From an uncultured bacterium (GTDB lineage Bacteria > Cyanobacteriota > Vampirovibrionia > Gastranaerophilales > Gastranaerophilaceae), in NCBI GenBank assembly GCA_949294335.1, contig CASFGO010000030.1:62001-126000 (forward strand): a DNA stretch of 64,000 bases. Reading direction: 5' to 3'. This document shows, one piece after another, positions 1 to 7,982 of the stretch. Position 1 is the stretch's first letter, and each line of letters opens with the position of its first letter. Below the pieces are notes generated by a model. It ran no database searches, was not told the DNA's origin, and saw nothing but the letters and a program-made list of their open reading frames with translations. The translations under genes were made by a program, and so were the position numbers.

Positions 1-936
1 TCCTGAATAACCAAATGCAGCAAGGTTTTCTGCTGTATAAGTTTTTCTAATTAATCCATCTCGCTTATTTACTTCTTTAAAATCTCCTATATCTTGTGCG
101 CCTATAGCAGCATCAGCTTGAGTCATAACAAGTTCTCGTTCTGATGAACCTGTTAAAAACTCATTTGCATTCCCTTCTATTACGGTTATTGTCCCATCTT
201 CATTTACGGACTCTAAAATACCAATATGACTAGAGTTTTTATTTTTAAATTCTCCATTAGGAAGTTCTGCAACATATGATGATTTCCAAACAATAAAATC
301 TCCTTCTTTCATTGTTTTAAATTGCTCTTTTATTTGGACTTCGCGTTGCTTACGCTCCCAAGTATAATTTGATGCTGTCGCTGTATTTGTTTCTATCGGA
401 TGATAATAACCTTTTTTTGTTGCCCAATTAATATATTGTTGAACTCCCATCTTATGACCATCTATATTCATTCCTGCTTCTTCAGATAAATGGCTCACAG
501 CATGGGCACACCATTGGTGGTTTGGATTTCCGTATTTACCTATAAAATGCATTTGCGTCTTATCTTTTTCAGATTTTGAAAGTTTTGAATATTCACTACT
601 ACTTACCTCTTGATAACCTAAATGGTTTTGAGCAATATCTAATAACTTTGTATTATGAGAAGTTTTATACATTAATGATTGTGTCTTAGATTCAAAGGGA
701 GTTTTCTCATTCCCAACTTTAGGAATATTTATTTTTTCTTTATTTTTAGTCGATAAATCTAAATTAATATTATTCCCCCATATAAAAGGAAAGAATCTAT
801 CATTTTTTTGAGATTTACCAAAATCAAATAATGGAACCTCAACTGCTTGTGGCTTTGACAAGCGATTCTTTGTTTTATCATCGTGTATATTCATATTTGA
901 ATTCGGAAAATAAACCGAATCATAATATTTACTCAT
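1..936 (-). CDS. CHAP-domain protein (predicted amidase/peptidase), C-terminus beyond window
   Basis: An open frame of 312 codons runs from ATG at 936 off the left edge, so the C-terminus is missing. Around residues 141-147 the motif NHQWCAHAV carries a cysteine (C143). It is followed by NSSHIGIL (H237) and TVIEGNANEF (E254). This Cys-His-Glu/Asn order with an 'EGDFIVWK' strand is typical of CHAP (NlpC/P60-like) domains that cut peptidoglycan peptides. Residues 1-90 are polar, without a signal peptide or membrane segment, so the export route is unclear. AGGGGATT lies just upstream of the ATG. The family is inferred from motif order; substrate unknown. Confidence 0.7.
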   Translation of the reverse strand, partial: MSKYYDSVYFPNSNMNIHDDKTKNRLSKPQAVEVPLFDFGKSQKNDRFFPFIWGNNINLDLSTKNKEKINIPKVGNEKTPFESKTQSLMYKTSHNTKLLDIAQNHLGYQEVSSSEYSKLSKSEKDKTQMHFIGKYGNPNHQWCAHAVSHLSEEAGMNIDGHKMGVQQYINWATKKGYYHPIETNTATASNYTWERKQREVQIKEQFKTMKEGDFIVWKSSYVAELPNGEFKNKNSSHIGILESVNEDGTITVIEGNANEFLTGSSERELVMTQADAAIGAQDIGDFKEVNKRDGLIRKTYTAENLAAFGYSG

Positions 937-1078
937 AATAATCCCCTGTAATGTTATTAAGTATTTTTTTTATTGAAAATTGATTAATTTTCTAAAAAAA
1001 GTTTAAAAAATTTAATAAAATCTTATTTTATGGAAAATATGTTAAAAAAATCTCACAAATTAGAATTATTATATTAAT

Positions 1079-1297
1079 ATGAATAAAGTTTATCATATTA
1101 CAGAAAGAGAATTTGAAGTACTTAAATTATTAATTCAAGGATATTCTAATCCTCAAATCGCAGAAAAACTTAATATTACAGTACATACTGTTAAAGCACA
1201 TATTTCATCTATATATGAAAAAACTGGAGTAAATTCTAGAGTTAATTTAACAGTTTTAGCATGTTCTTTTGGAGTTGATAAAAATTTAACTGTATAA
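1079..1297 (+). CDS. Solo LuxR/GerE-type helix-turn-helix protein
   Basis: This 72-residue protein is essentially one LuxR-type DNA-binding domain. It starts with the family signature TEREFEVLKLLIQGYSNPQIA and continues through the recognition helix region NITVHTVKAHISSIYEK. There is no receiver or ligand-binding domain, so it may act alone or be controlled by abundance. No Shine-Dalgarno sequence precedes the ATG. A TATATT-like -10 lies three bases before it, so a leaderless transcript is possible. It sits 42 bases upstream of rnpA; targets are unknown. Confidence 0.75.
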   Translation: MNKVYHITEREFEVLKLLIQGYSNPQIAEKLNITVHTVKAHISSIYEKTGVNSRVNLTVLACSFGVDKNLTV

Positions 1298-1327
1298 AAT
1301 CAATAGTTAGTTTTTATCTAATTAGAG

Positions 1328-1339
1328 TATAATATATTT
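1328..1339 (+). promoter_or_regulatory. -10 box of rnpA placed for a leaderless mRNA
   Basis: A perfect TATAAT (1328-1333) is followed by six bases and then the rnpA ATG at 1340. Transcription normally starts 6-8 bases after the -10 box, which puts the start at or beside the ATG, with no room for a ribosome binding site. The -35 element is weak. Confidence 0.55.
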
Positions 1340-1687
1340 ATGCTTCCTAAAAATTATAGATTGAAGAATAAGCATGCTTTTACAGCAACATACAAAATAC
1401 AAAATTCCTTTTATAAAAATGGAATAATAATGTTTGTTGGGAAAAAATCTGATAACATTAGCAATCCTAAAATAGGATTTGTTGTTAGCAAAAAAACACA
1501 TAAACGAGCTGTAAAACGAAACCGTTTGAAAAGATTAATGAGAGAATCTATTAGATTAATCATTAAAAATAATTTTGATTTCAAAAATACTCAATCAATT
1601 ATATTTGTTGGGAAATCTCAAGCATTAGGCAAATCTTTTGACGAAATTGATAACTCCATTAAATTATTATTAAAGGAGATTAACTAA
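1340..1687 (+). CDS. rnpA: Ribonuclease P protein component
   Basis: A 115-residue basic protein of normal family length. It begins PKNYRLKNKHAF and carries the RNase P protein signature KRAVKRNRLKRLMRE (about residues 55-69), which contacts the RNase P RNA. With the catalytic RNA it removes 5' leaders of tRNA precursors. The usual partner rpmH is absent upstream; a LuxR-type HTH gene sits there instead. The next gene starts in the overlapping TAATG. Confidence 0.93.
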   Translation: MLPKNYRLKNKHAFTATYKIQNSFYKNGIIMFVGKKSDNISNPKIGFVVSKKTHKRAVKRNRLKRLMRESIRLIIKNNFDFKNTQSIIFVGKSQALGKSFDEIDNSIKLLLKEIN

Positions 1688-2277
1688 TGCCAATGATTGA
1701 AAGGGCAACACCCCCTAATGTAAGAATTAATGATGAAACCAAACTTTATCCTAGATATCCATCAGGACTTTTAGAAAATCAAAGTACATTATATCGTTAT
1801 GGGTATTCTGATTGTAAACACCCAATTTTGAGAATTGTTGATTACATAACAGATTACAACGGGCACTATCTAAAGCCTGGCATGTATGAATTAGCTCTTA
1901 GTGATGATAAAGAATTTTTATTAATAATTCAATCAGGAGAACTAATGGCTGTTATTCCTGTGTTCAAACTTGCCGAAAACCAAGCAGAAGTTGAGAAATA
2001 CAAAAAAGAACGCGATATGAATACAGGTAAAATAAAATATAAACCTGAAAAAACAAGATTTCAAGAACGATTACAAAAAGTTTTACAACGAAAATACGCA
2101 GAAGATGCTATCACGCCTGAGCCTGAAGAATATGTTTACCAAAATGCAACAATAGAATACATTCCTGAAGGTGGATACTATCTTGTGACTTATGAAAATG
2201 GAATGTATCGAGCATGGGGAGCAATTAAAACTCGCTCAGGACTAGGGAAAAATCCTCCTAGTGATATTAGAAATTAA
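1687..2277 (+). CDS. Hypothetical protein in an rnpA operon
   Basis: 196 residues, unrecognised. The start overlaps the rnpA stop in TAATG, so translation is probably coupled. There is no signal peptide or membrane segment. The sequence is rich in Tyr, Pro and charged residues. Residues 100-150 look like a charged helix (EVEKYKKERDM and later ERLQKVLQRKYAED), between regions of probable beta structure such as YYLVTYENGMYRAWG near the C-terminus. The context (RNA processing) gives no firm function. Confidence 0.6.
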   Translation: MPMIERATPPNVRINDETKLYPRYPSGLLENQSTLYRYGYSDCKHPILRIVDYITDYNGHYLKPGMYELALSDDKEFLLIIQSGELMAVIPVFKLAENQAEVEKYKKERDMNTGKIKYKPEKTRFQERLQKVLQRKYAEDAITPEPEEYVYQNATIEYIPEGGYYLVTYENGMYRAWGAIKTRSGLGKNPPSDIRN

Positions 2278-2485
2278 CAACAATAAATGAACAGAAGTTT
2301 GGCGATAACAACTGTATATTGCAAACTTAACAATACTCCATAAGCCAAACAGGAATTTAAACATAACATGATTACGTGCGTAGCACAAAAAAAAGGCCCA
2401 AAATGGGCCTGAAAATTAAGTTAGTGGGAATTAAGTTGAGTTAAGTTAAGTTATATCTGTCCTTTAACCCAAACACAACTCCTGT
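2278..2485. other. Intergenic: inverted repeat and TTAAGTT direct repeats
   Basis: No gene seen apart from the minus-strand terminator at 2386-2410. GTTTGGC near 2297 and GCCAAAC near 2344 form a 7-base inverted repeat about 40 bases apart. Several TTAAGTT/TTGAGTT direct repeats lie at 2416-2452. Function unknown. Confidence 0.3.
2386..2410 (-). terminator. Rho-independent terminator for the 51-residue ORF
   Basis: GGCCCA-AAA-TGGGCC (2395-2409) is next to an A-run at 2386-2394, which becomes a U-run on the minus strand. It lies just downstream of the small minus-strand gene at 2486-2641. Confidence 0.75.
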
Positions 2486-2641
2486 CTACAGATTAAATTT
2501 TGTTCGATTGTTTAATGCCAATATTCTCATCTCTTCAAATAAAATACTGCTTTGATCTGCCTGCTCTGCATCAAGTTTTTTAAATTCTTCAGATATTTCA
2601 TTTGCTTTTGCATTAATATCATAGATGTTCAATACTGCCAT
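2486..2641 (-). CDS. Small protein of 51 residues, unknown function
   Basis: A short gene with all its signals. ATG at 2641 is preceded by AGGTGAGAGCA, a good Shine-Dalgarno sequence. The frame is open for 51 codons and ends TAG at 2486. A terminator follows, and a promoter with TTGAGA-17-TATATA lies upstream (2709-2737). The product (MAVLNIYDINAKANEISEEF at the N-terminus) is acidic and probably helical, with no Cys and no membrane segment. Promoter, ribosome site, frame and terminator together support a real monocistronic gene. No family recognised. Confidence 0.55.
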   Translation of the reverse strand: MAVLNIYDINAKANEISEEFKKLDAEQADQSSILFEEMRILALNNRTKFNL

Positions 2642-2708
2642 TGCTCTCACCTGCGATTCTTCTTAGTTTCTCTCTCTTAATATCTCTTGTGTTTATTTAA
2701 TGCTTACT

Positions 2709-2737
2709 TATATATAAAGTATATACTCAACTCTCAA
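2709..2737 (-). promoter_or_regulatory. Promoter of the 51-residue ORF
   Basis: Minus-strand TTGAGA (2732-2737), 17-base spacer, TATATA (2709-2714). The core AGTATATACTTTATATA is repeated almost exactly at 23556-23572 upstream of another short minus-strand transcript. GTATATAC is itself palindromic, so it may also be an operator. Confidence 0.5.
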
Positions 2738-2903
2738 TTTCACGAGTTGTATTTTTTGTAATAATTGTTTACAAAAAGCCAAAAGCTAATAATAGCAAAG
2801 AGTTCATATAAATAATTTCTCTGGATAGTTAATTTTCAAATATGAAAATTAAACCTACAACTAGCAACATGACAGATTGTACTTTGTATGTTAATATTTA
2901 ACT

Positions 2904-3323
2904 ATGAATAATAAACTGGATTTGAGCAATATTAAAAATGCTATAGCAACTCTTGAAGAAGCAATTAATTATTATAATACTGATGTTGAACAACCAATAA
3001 AAAACATGTATGCTGATTCTTGTATTCAAAGATTTGAGTATACTTATGAATTATCTTGGAAAATTATGAAAAAGTATCTAAAGTTATTTTTTAACAAAAC
3101 TGAACAAGAACTCACTATCAAAAATATTTTTAGATACATGGAAGGTTATGAACTAATTAAAGATTGGACAAAATGGGTTGAATATAATGATGCAAGAAAC
3201 AACACATCACATGAATATAATCTTAATAAAGCTCAATTTGTATTAACCGTTTTACAAACATTCTTAGATGATGTTAAAAATTTTATTATTTGTTTGGAGA
3301 AGTCTATTAATGAAAACAATTAA
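2904..3323 (+). CDS. HI0074-like nucleotidyltransferase-partner protein (HEPN-like fold)
   Basis: 139 residues, probably all helical. FEYTYELSWKIMKKYLK (about residues 46-62) and the later NDARNNTSHEYN (about 98-109) match the nucleotidyltransferase substrate-binding family typified by Haemophilus HI0074. Such proteins pair with a minimal nucleotidyltransferase, and here that gene follows with a 14-base overlap. Related HEPN/MNT pairs act as toxin-antitoxin modules in which the MNT protein AMPylates the HEPN partner. Whether this pair does so is not known. The classic HEPN RNase RxxxxH motif is not obvious. Confidence 0.75.
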   Translation: MNNKLDLSNIKNAIATLEEAINYYNTDVEQPIKNMYADSCIQRFEYTYELSWKIMKKYLKLFFNKTEQELTIKNIFRYMEGYELIKDWTKWVEYNDARNNTSHEYNLNKAQFVLTVLQTFLDDVKNFIICLEKSINENN

Positions 3324-3609
3324 AGGAATAACTCCTGAACAACAAAAAGAAGTAGAAAATATTATTGCTCCTTACACAAATAATTATTCGTTTTATTATT
3401 ATGGTTCTCGTGTTAAAGGAAATTTTTCCAACTTATCCGATTTAGATATTCTTATAGAAGGTGACATTACCCCTCAAATATTATCAGAACTTAGATATAA
3501 ATTTGAAGAATCTATAAAACTACCTTTTATAGTAAACATCTCATTAAAAAATTCAATGGATGAACATTTTTATAACCTTATTAAAGATGATTTGGTTAAA
3601 ATAAAATAA
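3310..3609 (+). CDS. Minimal nucleotidyltransferase (MNT, HI0073-like)
   Basis: The ATG at 3310 is chosen because GGAGAAG lies nine bases before it; an earlier in-frame ATG at 3268 has no such site and would greatly lengthen the overlap. The 99-residue product carries the Pol-beta superfamily signature YYGSRVKGNFSNLSDLDILI, with GS(x)G and the catalytic SDLD pair. Family members transfer nucleotides, and in HEPN/MNT modules they AMPylate the partner toxin. Overlap with the upstream gene implies co-translation. Confidence 0.82.
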   Translation: MKTIKGITPEQQKEVENIIAPYTNNYSFYYYGSRVKGNFSNLSDLDILIEGDITPQILSELRYKFEESIKLPFIVNISLKNSMDEHFYNLIKDDLVKIK

Positions 3610-3658
3610 TAAATAAAACTATGTGGTGAAAAAATTACGCCATGTTGTTCTAGTTCTA

Positions 3659-3692
3659 ACCCTCACCCCAACCCTCTCCCACAGAGAGGGAG
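3659..3692. repeat. REP-like palindromic repeat (CCCTCACCCCAACCCTCTCCC type)
   Basis: CCCTCACCCCAACCCTCTCC runs into a hairpin CCCTCTC-CCACA-GAGAGGG. The GC-rich word stands out in this AT-rich genome and resembles a palindromic repeat scattered through many unrelated bacterial genomes. It lies between the MNT gene and the converging rmlA-type gene and may act as a bidirectional transcription stop. Confidence 0.6.
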
Positions 3693-3768
3693 CTCATATA
3701 GAATAATCTTGTAACTTTCAACACTCACAAATAAATCATGTAGGAATTAATAGTCTTGTAAAAAAATC

Positions 3769-4653
3769 TTATTTTACACTTACTAAATCATGCATTATGA
3801 TATTTCTGATGTAACTATAATAAGGATTATTTCCGTATTTTTCAATTCTGTTTAATAAATCCGGCGCAGAAATAAAACCTTGATTATATGCGATTTCTTC
3901 TAAACAAGAAATTTTTGCTCCTGTATTTAATTCCATAGAATTTACGAAATTGCTTGCCTGCAACATTGAATCATGAGTTCCTGTATCTAACCAAGCAAAT
4001 CCACGACCTAGAATTTCTACATTTAACATTCCACGTTCTAAGTACATTTTGTTCAAATCTGTGATTTCTAATTCTCCCCTATCTGACGGCATTAGTTGTT
4101 TTGCAAAATCACATACATTAGAATCATAGAAATACAAACCTGTTACTGCATAACTTGATTTTGGATTTTTTGGTTTTTCTTCTAATGATATAGCTTTTTT
4201 GTTTTTATCAAATTCTATTACACCAAATCTTTCAGGGTCTTTCACTAAATACCCAAATACTGTTGCACCATGATTTGAGGTTATTGCTTCTTTCATCATT
4301 GTTGAGAAACCATGCCCGTGGAATATATTATCCCCTAGTATCAGTGCAACGTCTTCACCATTAATGAAATCTTCTGCAATAATGAAGGCATCTGCTATAC
4401 CATTTTGAATATATTGAATTTTATAAGATAGCTTGATACCAAATTGAGATCCATCTCCTAATACTTTTATAAAATTATCATAGTCTGTTTCATTTGTTAT
4501 TATTAAAATATCTCTTATCCCTGCTAACATTAATGTTGACAATGGATAATAAATCATTGGTTTATCGTATATTGGTAATAAAATTTTTGAAATCGGTTGT
4601 GATGCCGGATATAACCTTGTTCCTGCTCCTGCAGCTAATATAATACCTTTCAT
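3769..4653 (-). CDS. rmlA: Glucose-1-phosphate thymidylyltransferase
   Basis: 294 residues, full length for the family. The N-terminal nucleotide-binding motif is LAAGAGTRLYPASQPISK (about 6-23), followed by KPMIYYPLSTLMLAGI; LGDNIFHG and FAWLDTGTH are further signatures. It joins dTTP and glucose-1-phosphate to make dTDP-glucose, the first step to dTDP-rhamnose and related surface sugars. AAGGAG lies just before the ATG. The other rml genes are not adjacent. A divergently transcribed GtrA-like gene next door fits a role in envelope polysaccharide. Confidence 0.93.
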   Translation of the reverse strand: MKGIILAAGAGTRLYPASQPISKILLPIYDKPMIYYPLSTLMLAGIRDILIITNETDYDNFIKVLGDGSQFGIKLSYKIQYIQNGIADAFIIAEDFINGEDVALILGDNIFHGHGFSTMMKEAITSNHGATVFGYLVKDPERFGVIEFDKNKKAISLEEKPKNPKSSYAVTGLYFYDSNVCDFAKQLMPSDRGELEITDLNKMYLERGMLNVEILGRGFAWLDTGTHDSMLQASNFVNSMELNTGAKISCLEEIAYNQGFISAPDLLNRIEKYGNNPYYSYIRNIIMHDLVSVK

Positions 4654-4715
4654 TAATAACTCCTTAATATAAATTGATAGACAATATTATAACATCAATT
4701 TTGTTATCCTGTAAA

Positions 4716-4744
4716 TTGTTTAAGAAAAATATTCATTGTATAAT
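4716..4744 (+). promoter_or_regulatory. Promoter of the GtrA-like gene
   Basis: TTGTTT (4716-4721), 17-base spacer, TATAAT (4739-4744). The ATG used here (4754) follows nine bases later, so the transcript would have almost no leader. This also argues against the upstream TTG at 4736, which lies beside the -10 box. Confidence 0.6.
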
Positions 4745-4753
4745 TTTTCTTGT

Positions 4754-5314
4754 ATGAAAACTATCTATAAAAAAATTCATGATATTTGGTTTAAAATCCC
4801 TGAAAAAATTAGGTTTGTTTTTATTGGAGGATTTAATTCGCTTGTATCATTTGTGATGTTTGTTTTTCTTATTCATTTTTTTGCTCAATTTTTTGTAGAT
4901 GATACAACTAGATTATACAATTATATTAAAATACATCATATTCCTGTATTAGAGCATATTTCTTTTATACAATTTATTAGGCAATTTTCTCTTGCACTAG
5001 CTTGGGTTTTATCGTCTTTTGTGTCTTTTACAACTCAAAGATTATTAGTATTTAGAGCCAAAGGACAAGCATCTATCATTAAACAATATATAAAATGCCT
5101 TTATACTTGGTTTATTGGATATTTGATTAATGCTATTACGCTTGAAATTTTTGCACAATTATTTGAAAAAATTGACCTATTCCCACCTGTTATTGAAATT
5201 GATATTGCACAAGCTTTTGCTCTTGTTTCATCTGCAATTGTTACATATATTCTATTCAAATACTTTGCATTCAAAAAGAAAAAACAACATAATTCTAATA
5301 ATGAAATTATTTAA
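4754..5314 (+). CDS. GtrA-like membrane protein
   Basis: 186 residues from ATG 4754. After a short basic N-terminus come four predicted membrane segments, the first with FVFIGGFNSLVSFVMFVFLI and the last two near SYLVYIL-like stretches at about 130-180. The short size, opening 'RFVFIGGFNS' and a lysine-rich tail (FKKKKQ) fit the GtrA/DPMS family. These are thought to help flip lipid-linked sugars in surface glycan synthesis. It is divergent from the rmlA-type gene. Residues between helices 1 and 2 are longer than usual. Confidence 0.78.
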   Translation: MKTIYKKIHDIWFKIPEKIRFVFIGGFNSLVSFVMFVFLIHFFAQFFVDDTTRLYNYIKIHHIPVLEHISFIQFIRQFSLALAWVLSSFVSFTTQRLLVFRAKGQASIIKQYIKCLYTWFIGYLINAITLEIFAQLFEKIDLFPPVIEIDIAQAFALVSSAIVTYILFKYFAFKKKKQHNSNNEII

Positions 5315-5366
5315 ATTTTGTTTACAATTTGAATTACAATAAATGCTTTGTTAGAATTGAATTGTT

Positions 5367-6638
5367 ATGATGAAATTATCTAGCGAAGAAGTTTTGAGAG
5401 TTATACCGTCGTTTTTTGAAACAAATCTGAATTCTGATGTTTCTGCAACGACTGTTTTTGAACGACTTAATAAAATATTTGATTTTGAACAAGCATATAT
5501 TTATTATTTGAATCCTGCTGGTGCTCAATTGAAATTTTCTGCTAATAATGATAATGAATTTATTATTGATAAAATTTTTGAACTTACTCCGAAAGTTATT
5601 GAAAAAATGTACAATGATGAAGGGTACTTATTAGATAATAATTCTGAAATTATCAAATATTTAAAAATATTAGACTGTAAATCATTTATGCTACAAAAGT
5701 TAGGAATAGGTTCTACAGTTTTCGGATTTATTATTCTTGCAAAAAAAGAAAATAAATTCTATAACGAAATTGATTTGAATGTTCTTAAATCTTGTACATT
5801 AATTATGTCGTATCTTATCAAAGATTTAGAACTTTCTAATGTATTTAAAATTCAACTTAAAGCATTAAAAGACGGTATTGTTGAAAAAAATGAAGCTTTA
5901 AAAGTTATAAAAGAACAAAATGAAAAAATATTAGAAGCTGATAAAGCTAAAAATGAATTTTTAGCTAATGTATCTCATGAATTAAGAACTCCATTAAATG
6001 CAATTTTAGGTTTTTCTGAAATCTTATCAACTAATCTTTATGGAGTCTTAAATCCTAAACAAGCTGAATACATACAAGATATAAGGGTTTCAGGAATCCA
6101 TCTTTTAAGTATGATTAATGAAATTCTTGATATATCTAAAATTGAAGCCAAAGCAGTAAAGCTAGTTCGTTCTACATTCTATATTTCAAGAGCATTAGAT
6201 GAAGTTGTTAACATTTTAGAACCTTTAGCTATTAAAAAATCTATCAAACTTAACAAAATTCTAACTGAAGATTTTGAAGTTTATGCAGATTATCAGAAAA
6301 TTCAACAAATACTTTATAATCTAGTTAATAACGCTATTAAATTTAGTCCTGAAAATGGACAAGTTGATATTGAAGGAACTATTGAAGATAAAATTTTTTC
6401 AATAAAAGTTCACGATAATGGAATTGGAATCGATAAAAAATATCATGGGAAAATTTTTGCAAAATTTGTTCAACTTGATAGCGCATATACTAAAAAAGAA
6501 AGCTCTACAGGGCTTGGACTTACTATTACAAAAGAATTAGTAGAACTTCACGGTGGAAAAATTTCTTTAAAAAGTGAAGTTAATAATGGGTCTACATTTA
6601 TTATTGATATCCCACTTATTCAAGAACCTCAAGAATAA
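5367..6638 (+). CDS. Sensor histidine kinase, orphan, cytoplasmic
   Basis: 423 residues. The N-terminal 170 residues look like a GAF-type sensor domain. A helical linker with ENEALKVIKEQNEKILEADK leads to the HisKA domain, with phospho-acceptor H204 in NVSHELRTPLNA. The ATP-binding domain has the N box NLVNNAIKFSP, G1 DNGIGID, F box FAKFVQ and G2 STGLGLTI. There are no membrane segments, so it would sense a cytoplasmic signal. No response regulator lies nearby. ATGs at 5367 and 5370 are both possible; no clear ribosome site is visible. Confidence 0.9.
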   Translation: MMKLSSEEVLRVIPSFFETNLNSDVSATTVFERLNKIFDFEQAYIYYLNPAGAQLKFSANNDNEFIIDKIFELTPKVIEKMYNDEGYLLDNNSEIIKYLKILDCKSFMLQKLGIGSTVFGFIILAKKENKFYNEIDLNVLKSCTLIMSYLIKDLELSNVFKIQLKALKDGIVEKNEALKVIKEQNEKILEADKAKNEFLANVSHELRTPLNAILGFSEILSTNLYGVLNPKQAEYIQDIRVSGIHLLSMINEILDISKIEAKAVKLVRSTFYISRALDEVVNILEPLAIKKSIKLNKILTEDFEVYADYQKIQQILYNLVNNAIKFSPENGQVDIEGTIEDKIFSIKVHDNGIGIDKKYHGKIFAKFVQLDSAYTKKESSTGLGLTITKELVELHGGKISLKSEVNNGSTFIIDIPLIQEPQE

Positions 6639-6643
6639 GATTA

Positions 6644-7885
6644 TTAAATATCCAAAGTTGCACAAATATCTTTTCGGTAATTTTTACCTTCAAAATTGAT
6701 AAATTCTAATTCTTCATATAAACCAAGTTTCGCTCTTGATAAGGTTTTAGCTGATTTTGTAACTACCAAAACTCTATCACCTTGTGTTTCATATTCTAAA
6801 TACTCATTACGTTTTGTATTCAAATGCGCAACAATAGTATCATCTTGTAATTCATCCAATCCTTCTATTACTGAATTTTTATATTTACCACAAGATAAAA
6901 CTCCTGATACTGCAAATTCATCTTTTAATGGAATACAATCGTAATCATCTGAGAAAGATCCTATCGAACAAGCTTCCATTAATTTATAAATATCATGGTC
7001 TATTAATGATAATATACATTGAGCATCATGATTTCTTAAAAAAGTATTGCATTCAATTATAGATATTGTATCTTCTTTTGTAAGAATTCCATCAATACCG
7101 ATAATTCCTAAATATGGAGTTCCTTGCTGTTCCAAATAATCTACTAAAGGATAAGCAATTTCTGAAACTAAATAAGCAATATGGTCATCTGTTAATTTTA
7201 GACATGGTGAATACGCTCCCATACCAGAAGTTAGAACTCCACCATCACCTTCTAATGCAAATTTATAATCTACAATTGAGCCAATTGGAAGTACTTTATA
7301 ACCATCGGTCATTACATATAAAGTAAAATTAGTTCCATATACATATTCTTCTATTATAACTTTTTCTTCTCCTGAAAAGAAACAATCTTCGATAAATGCT
7401 TTTGCTATTGCTTCTGAAGGACAAACCATTACTGAATTTGATGGTTTATGTTTATCTGTTTTTACAACAATCGGCATTTGACAATTTTTTAGATAATCAA
7501 AAGCTAATTGTTTTTTCTCAAAAATACCAAATCTTGGAGTTGGGATTTTGAGTTTATACATTAATTTTTTTCCAATAGATTTGTTTGTTGCAAAACTTGC
7601 AGCAGATGCAGATGGTGCAAAAATTCTTAAATTATTAATTTCAAAAAGTCTTGCAATATCAGCTTCTATTGCTATTTCTGAAGAACAAATTGTAAATGAA
7701 ATATCATTTTCCAACGCAAAATCTACCAATTCTGCAACATTATTTTCTCTTATGTCTACAACTGTTGCAAACTCTGATATTGCATCATTACCTGGGGCAA
7801 CAAATACATTGAAACTTTCTGATAAAATTTTTGCTAATGAATATTCTTTTGCAGAATTTCCAATAATTAATATATTTTTTTCCAT
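6644..7885 (-). CDS. purD: Phosphoribosylamine-glycine ligase (GAR synthetase)
   Basis: 413 residues with the ATP-grasp layout of PurD: an N-terminal domain (ILIIGNSAKEYSLAKIL), central ATP-grasp region with KTDKHKPSNSV and VIIEEYV, the signature GGVLTSGMGAYSP (usual form GPNTGGMGAYSP), and an IIECN motif. It would ligate glycine to phosphoribosylamine in purine synthesis. Several signature residues differ from the commonest form, for example NSAKEY in place of SGGREH, so it is a divergent member. It stands alone here and ends six bases after the convergent kinase gene. Confidence 0.85.
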   Translation of the reverse strand: MEKNILIIGNSAKEYSLAKILSESFNVFVAPGNDAISEFATVVDIRENNVAELVDFALENDISFTICSSEIAIEADIARLFEINNLRIFAPSASAASFATNKSIGKKLMYKLKIPTPRFGIFEKKQLAFDYLKNCQMPIVVKTDKHKPSNSVMVCPSEAIAKAFIEDCFFSGEEKVIIEEYVYGTNFTLYVMTDGYKVLPIGSIVDYKFALEGDGGVLTSGMGAYSPCLKLTDDHIAYLVSEIAYPLVDYLEQQGTPYLGIIGIDGILTKEDTISIIECNTFLRNHDAQCILSLIDHDIYKLMEACSIGSFSDDYDCIPLKDEFAVSGVLSCGKYKNSVIEGLDELQDDTIVAHLNTKRNEYLEYETQGDRVLVVTKSAKTLSRAKLGLYEELEFINFEGKNYRKDICATLDI

Positions 7886-7923
7886 AACCCAATATTAGCA
7901 TAAAACTTACCCACCGTAAACAG

Positions 7924-7952
7924 GAGTTGTGTTTATTTTTTCATGTTATAAT
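7924..7952 (+). promoter_or_regulatory. Extended -10 promoter of the alcohol dehydrogenase gene
   Basis: TGTTATAAT (TATAAT at 7947-7952) is an extended -10 element. The -35 region (GAGTTG at 7924-7929) is weak. Downstream, AAAGGAG gives a strong ribosome site for the ATG at 7983. Confidence 0.5.
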
Positions 7953-7982
7953 CTCATTGACACTAAAAGAAAGGAGAACTTT

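Noticed and set aside
4736-4753. TTG start for the GtrA-like protein
   Set aside because: The TTG sits beside the -10 box TATAAT, so it would not be in the transcript; ATG 4754 is used.
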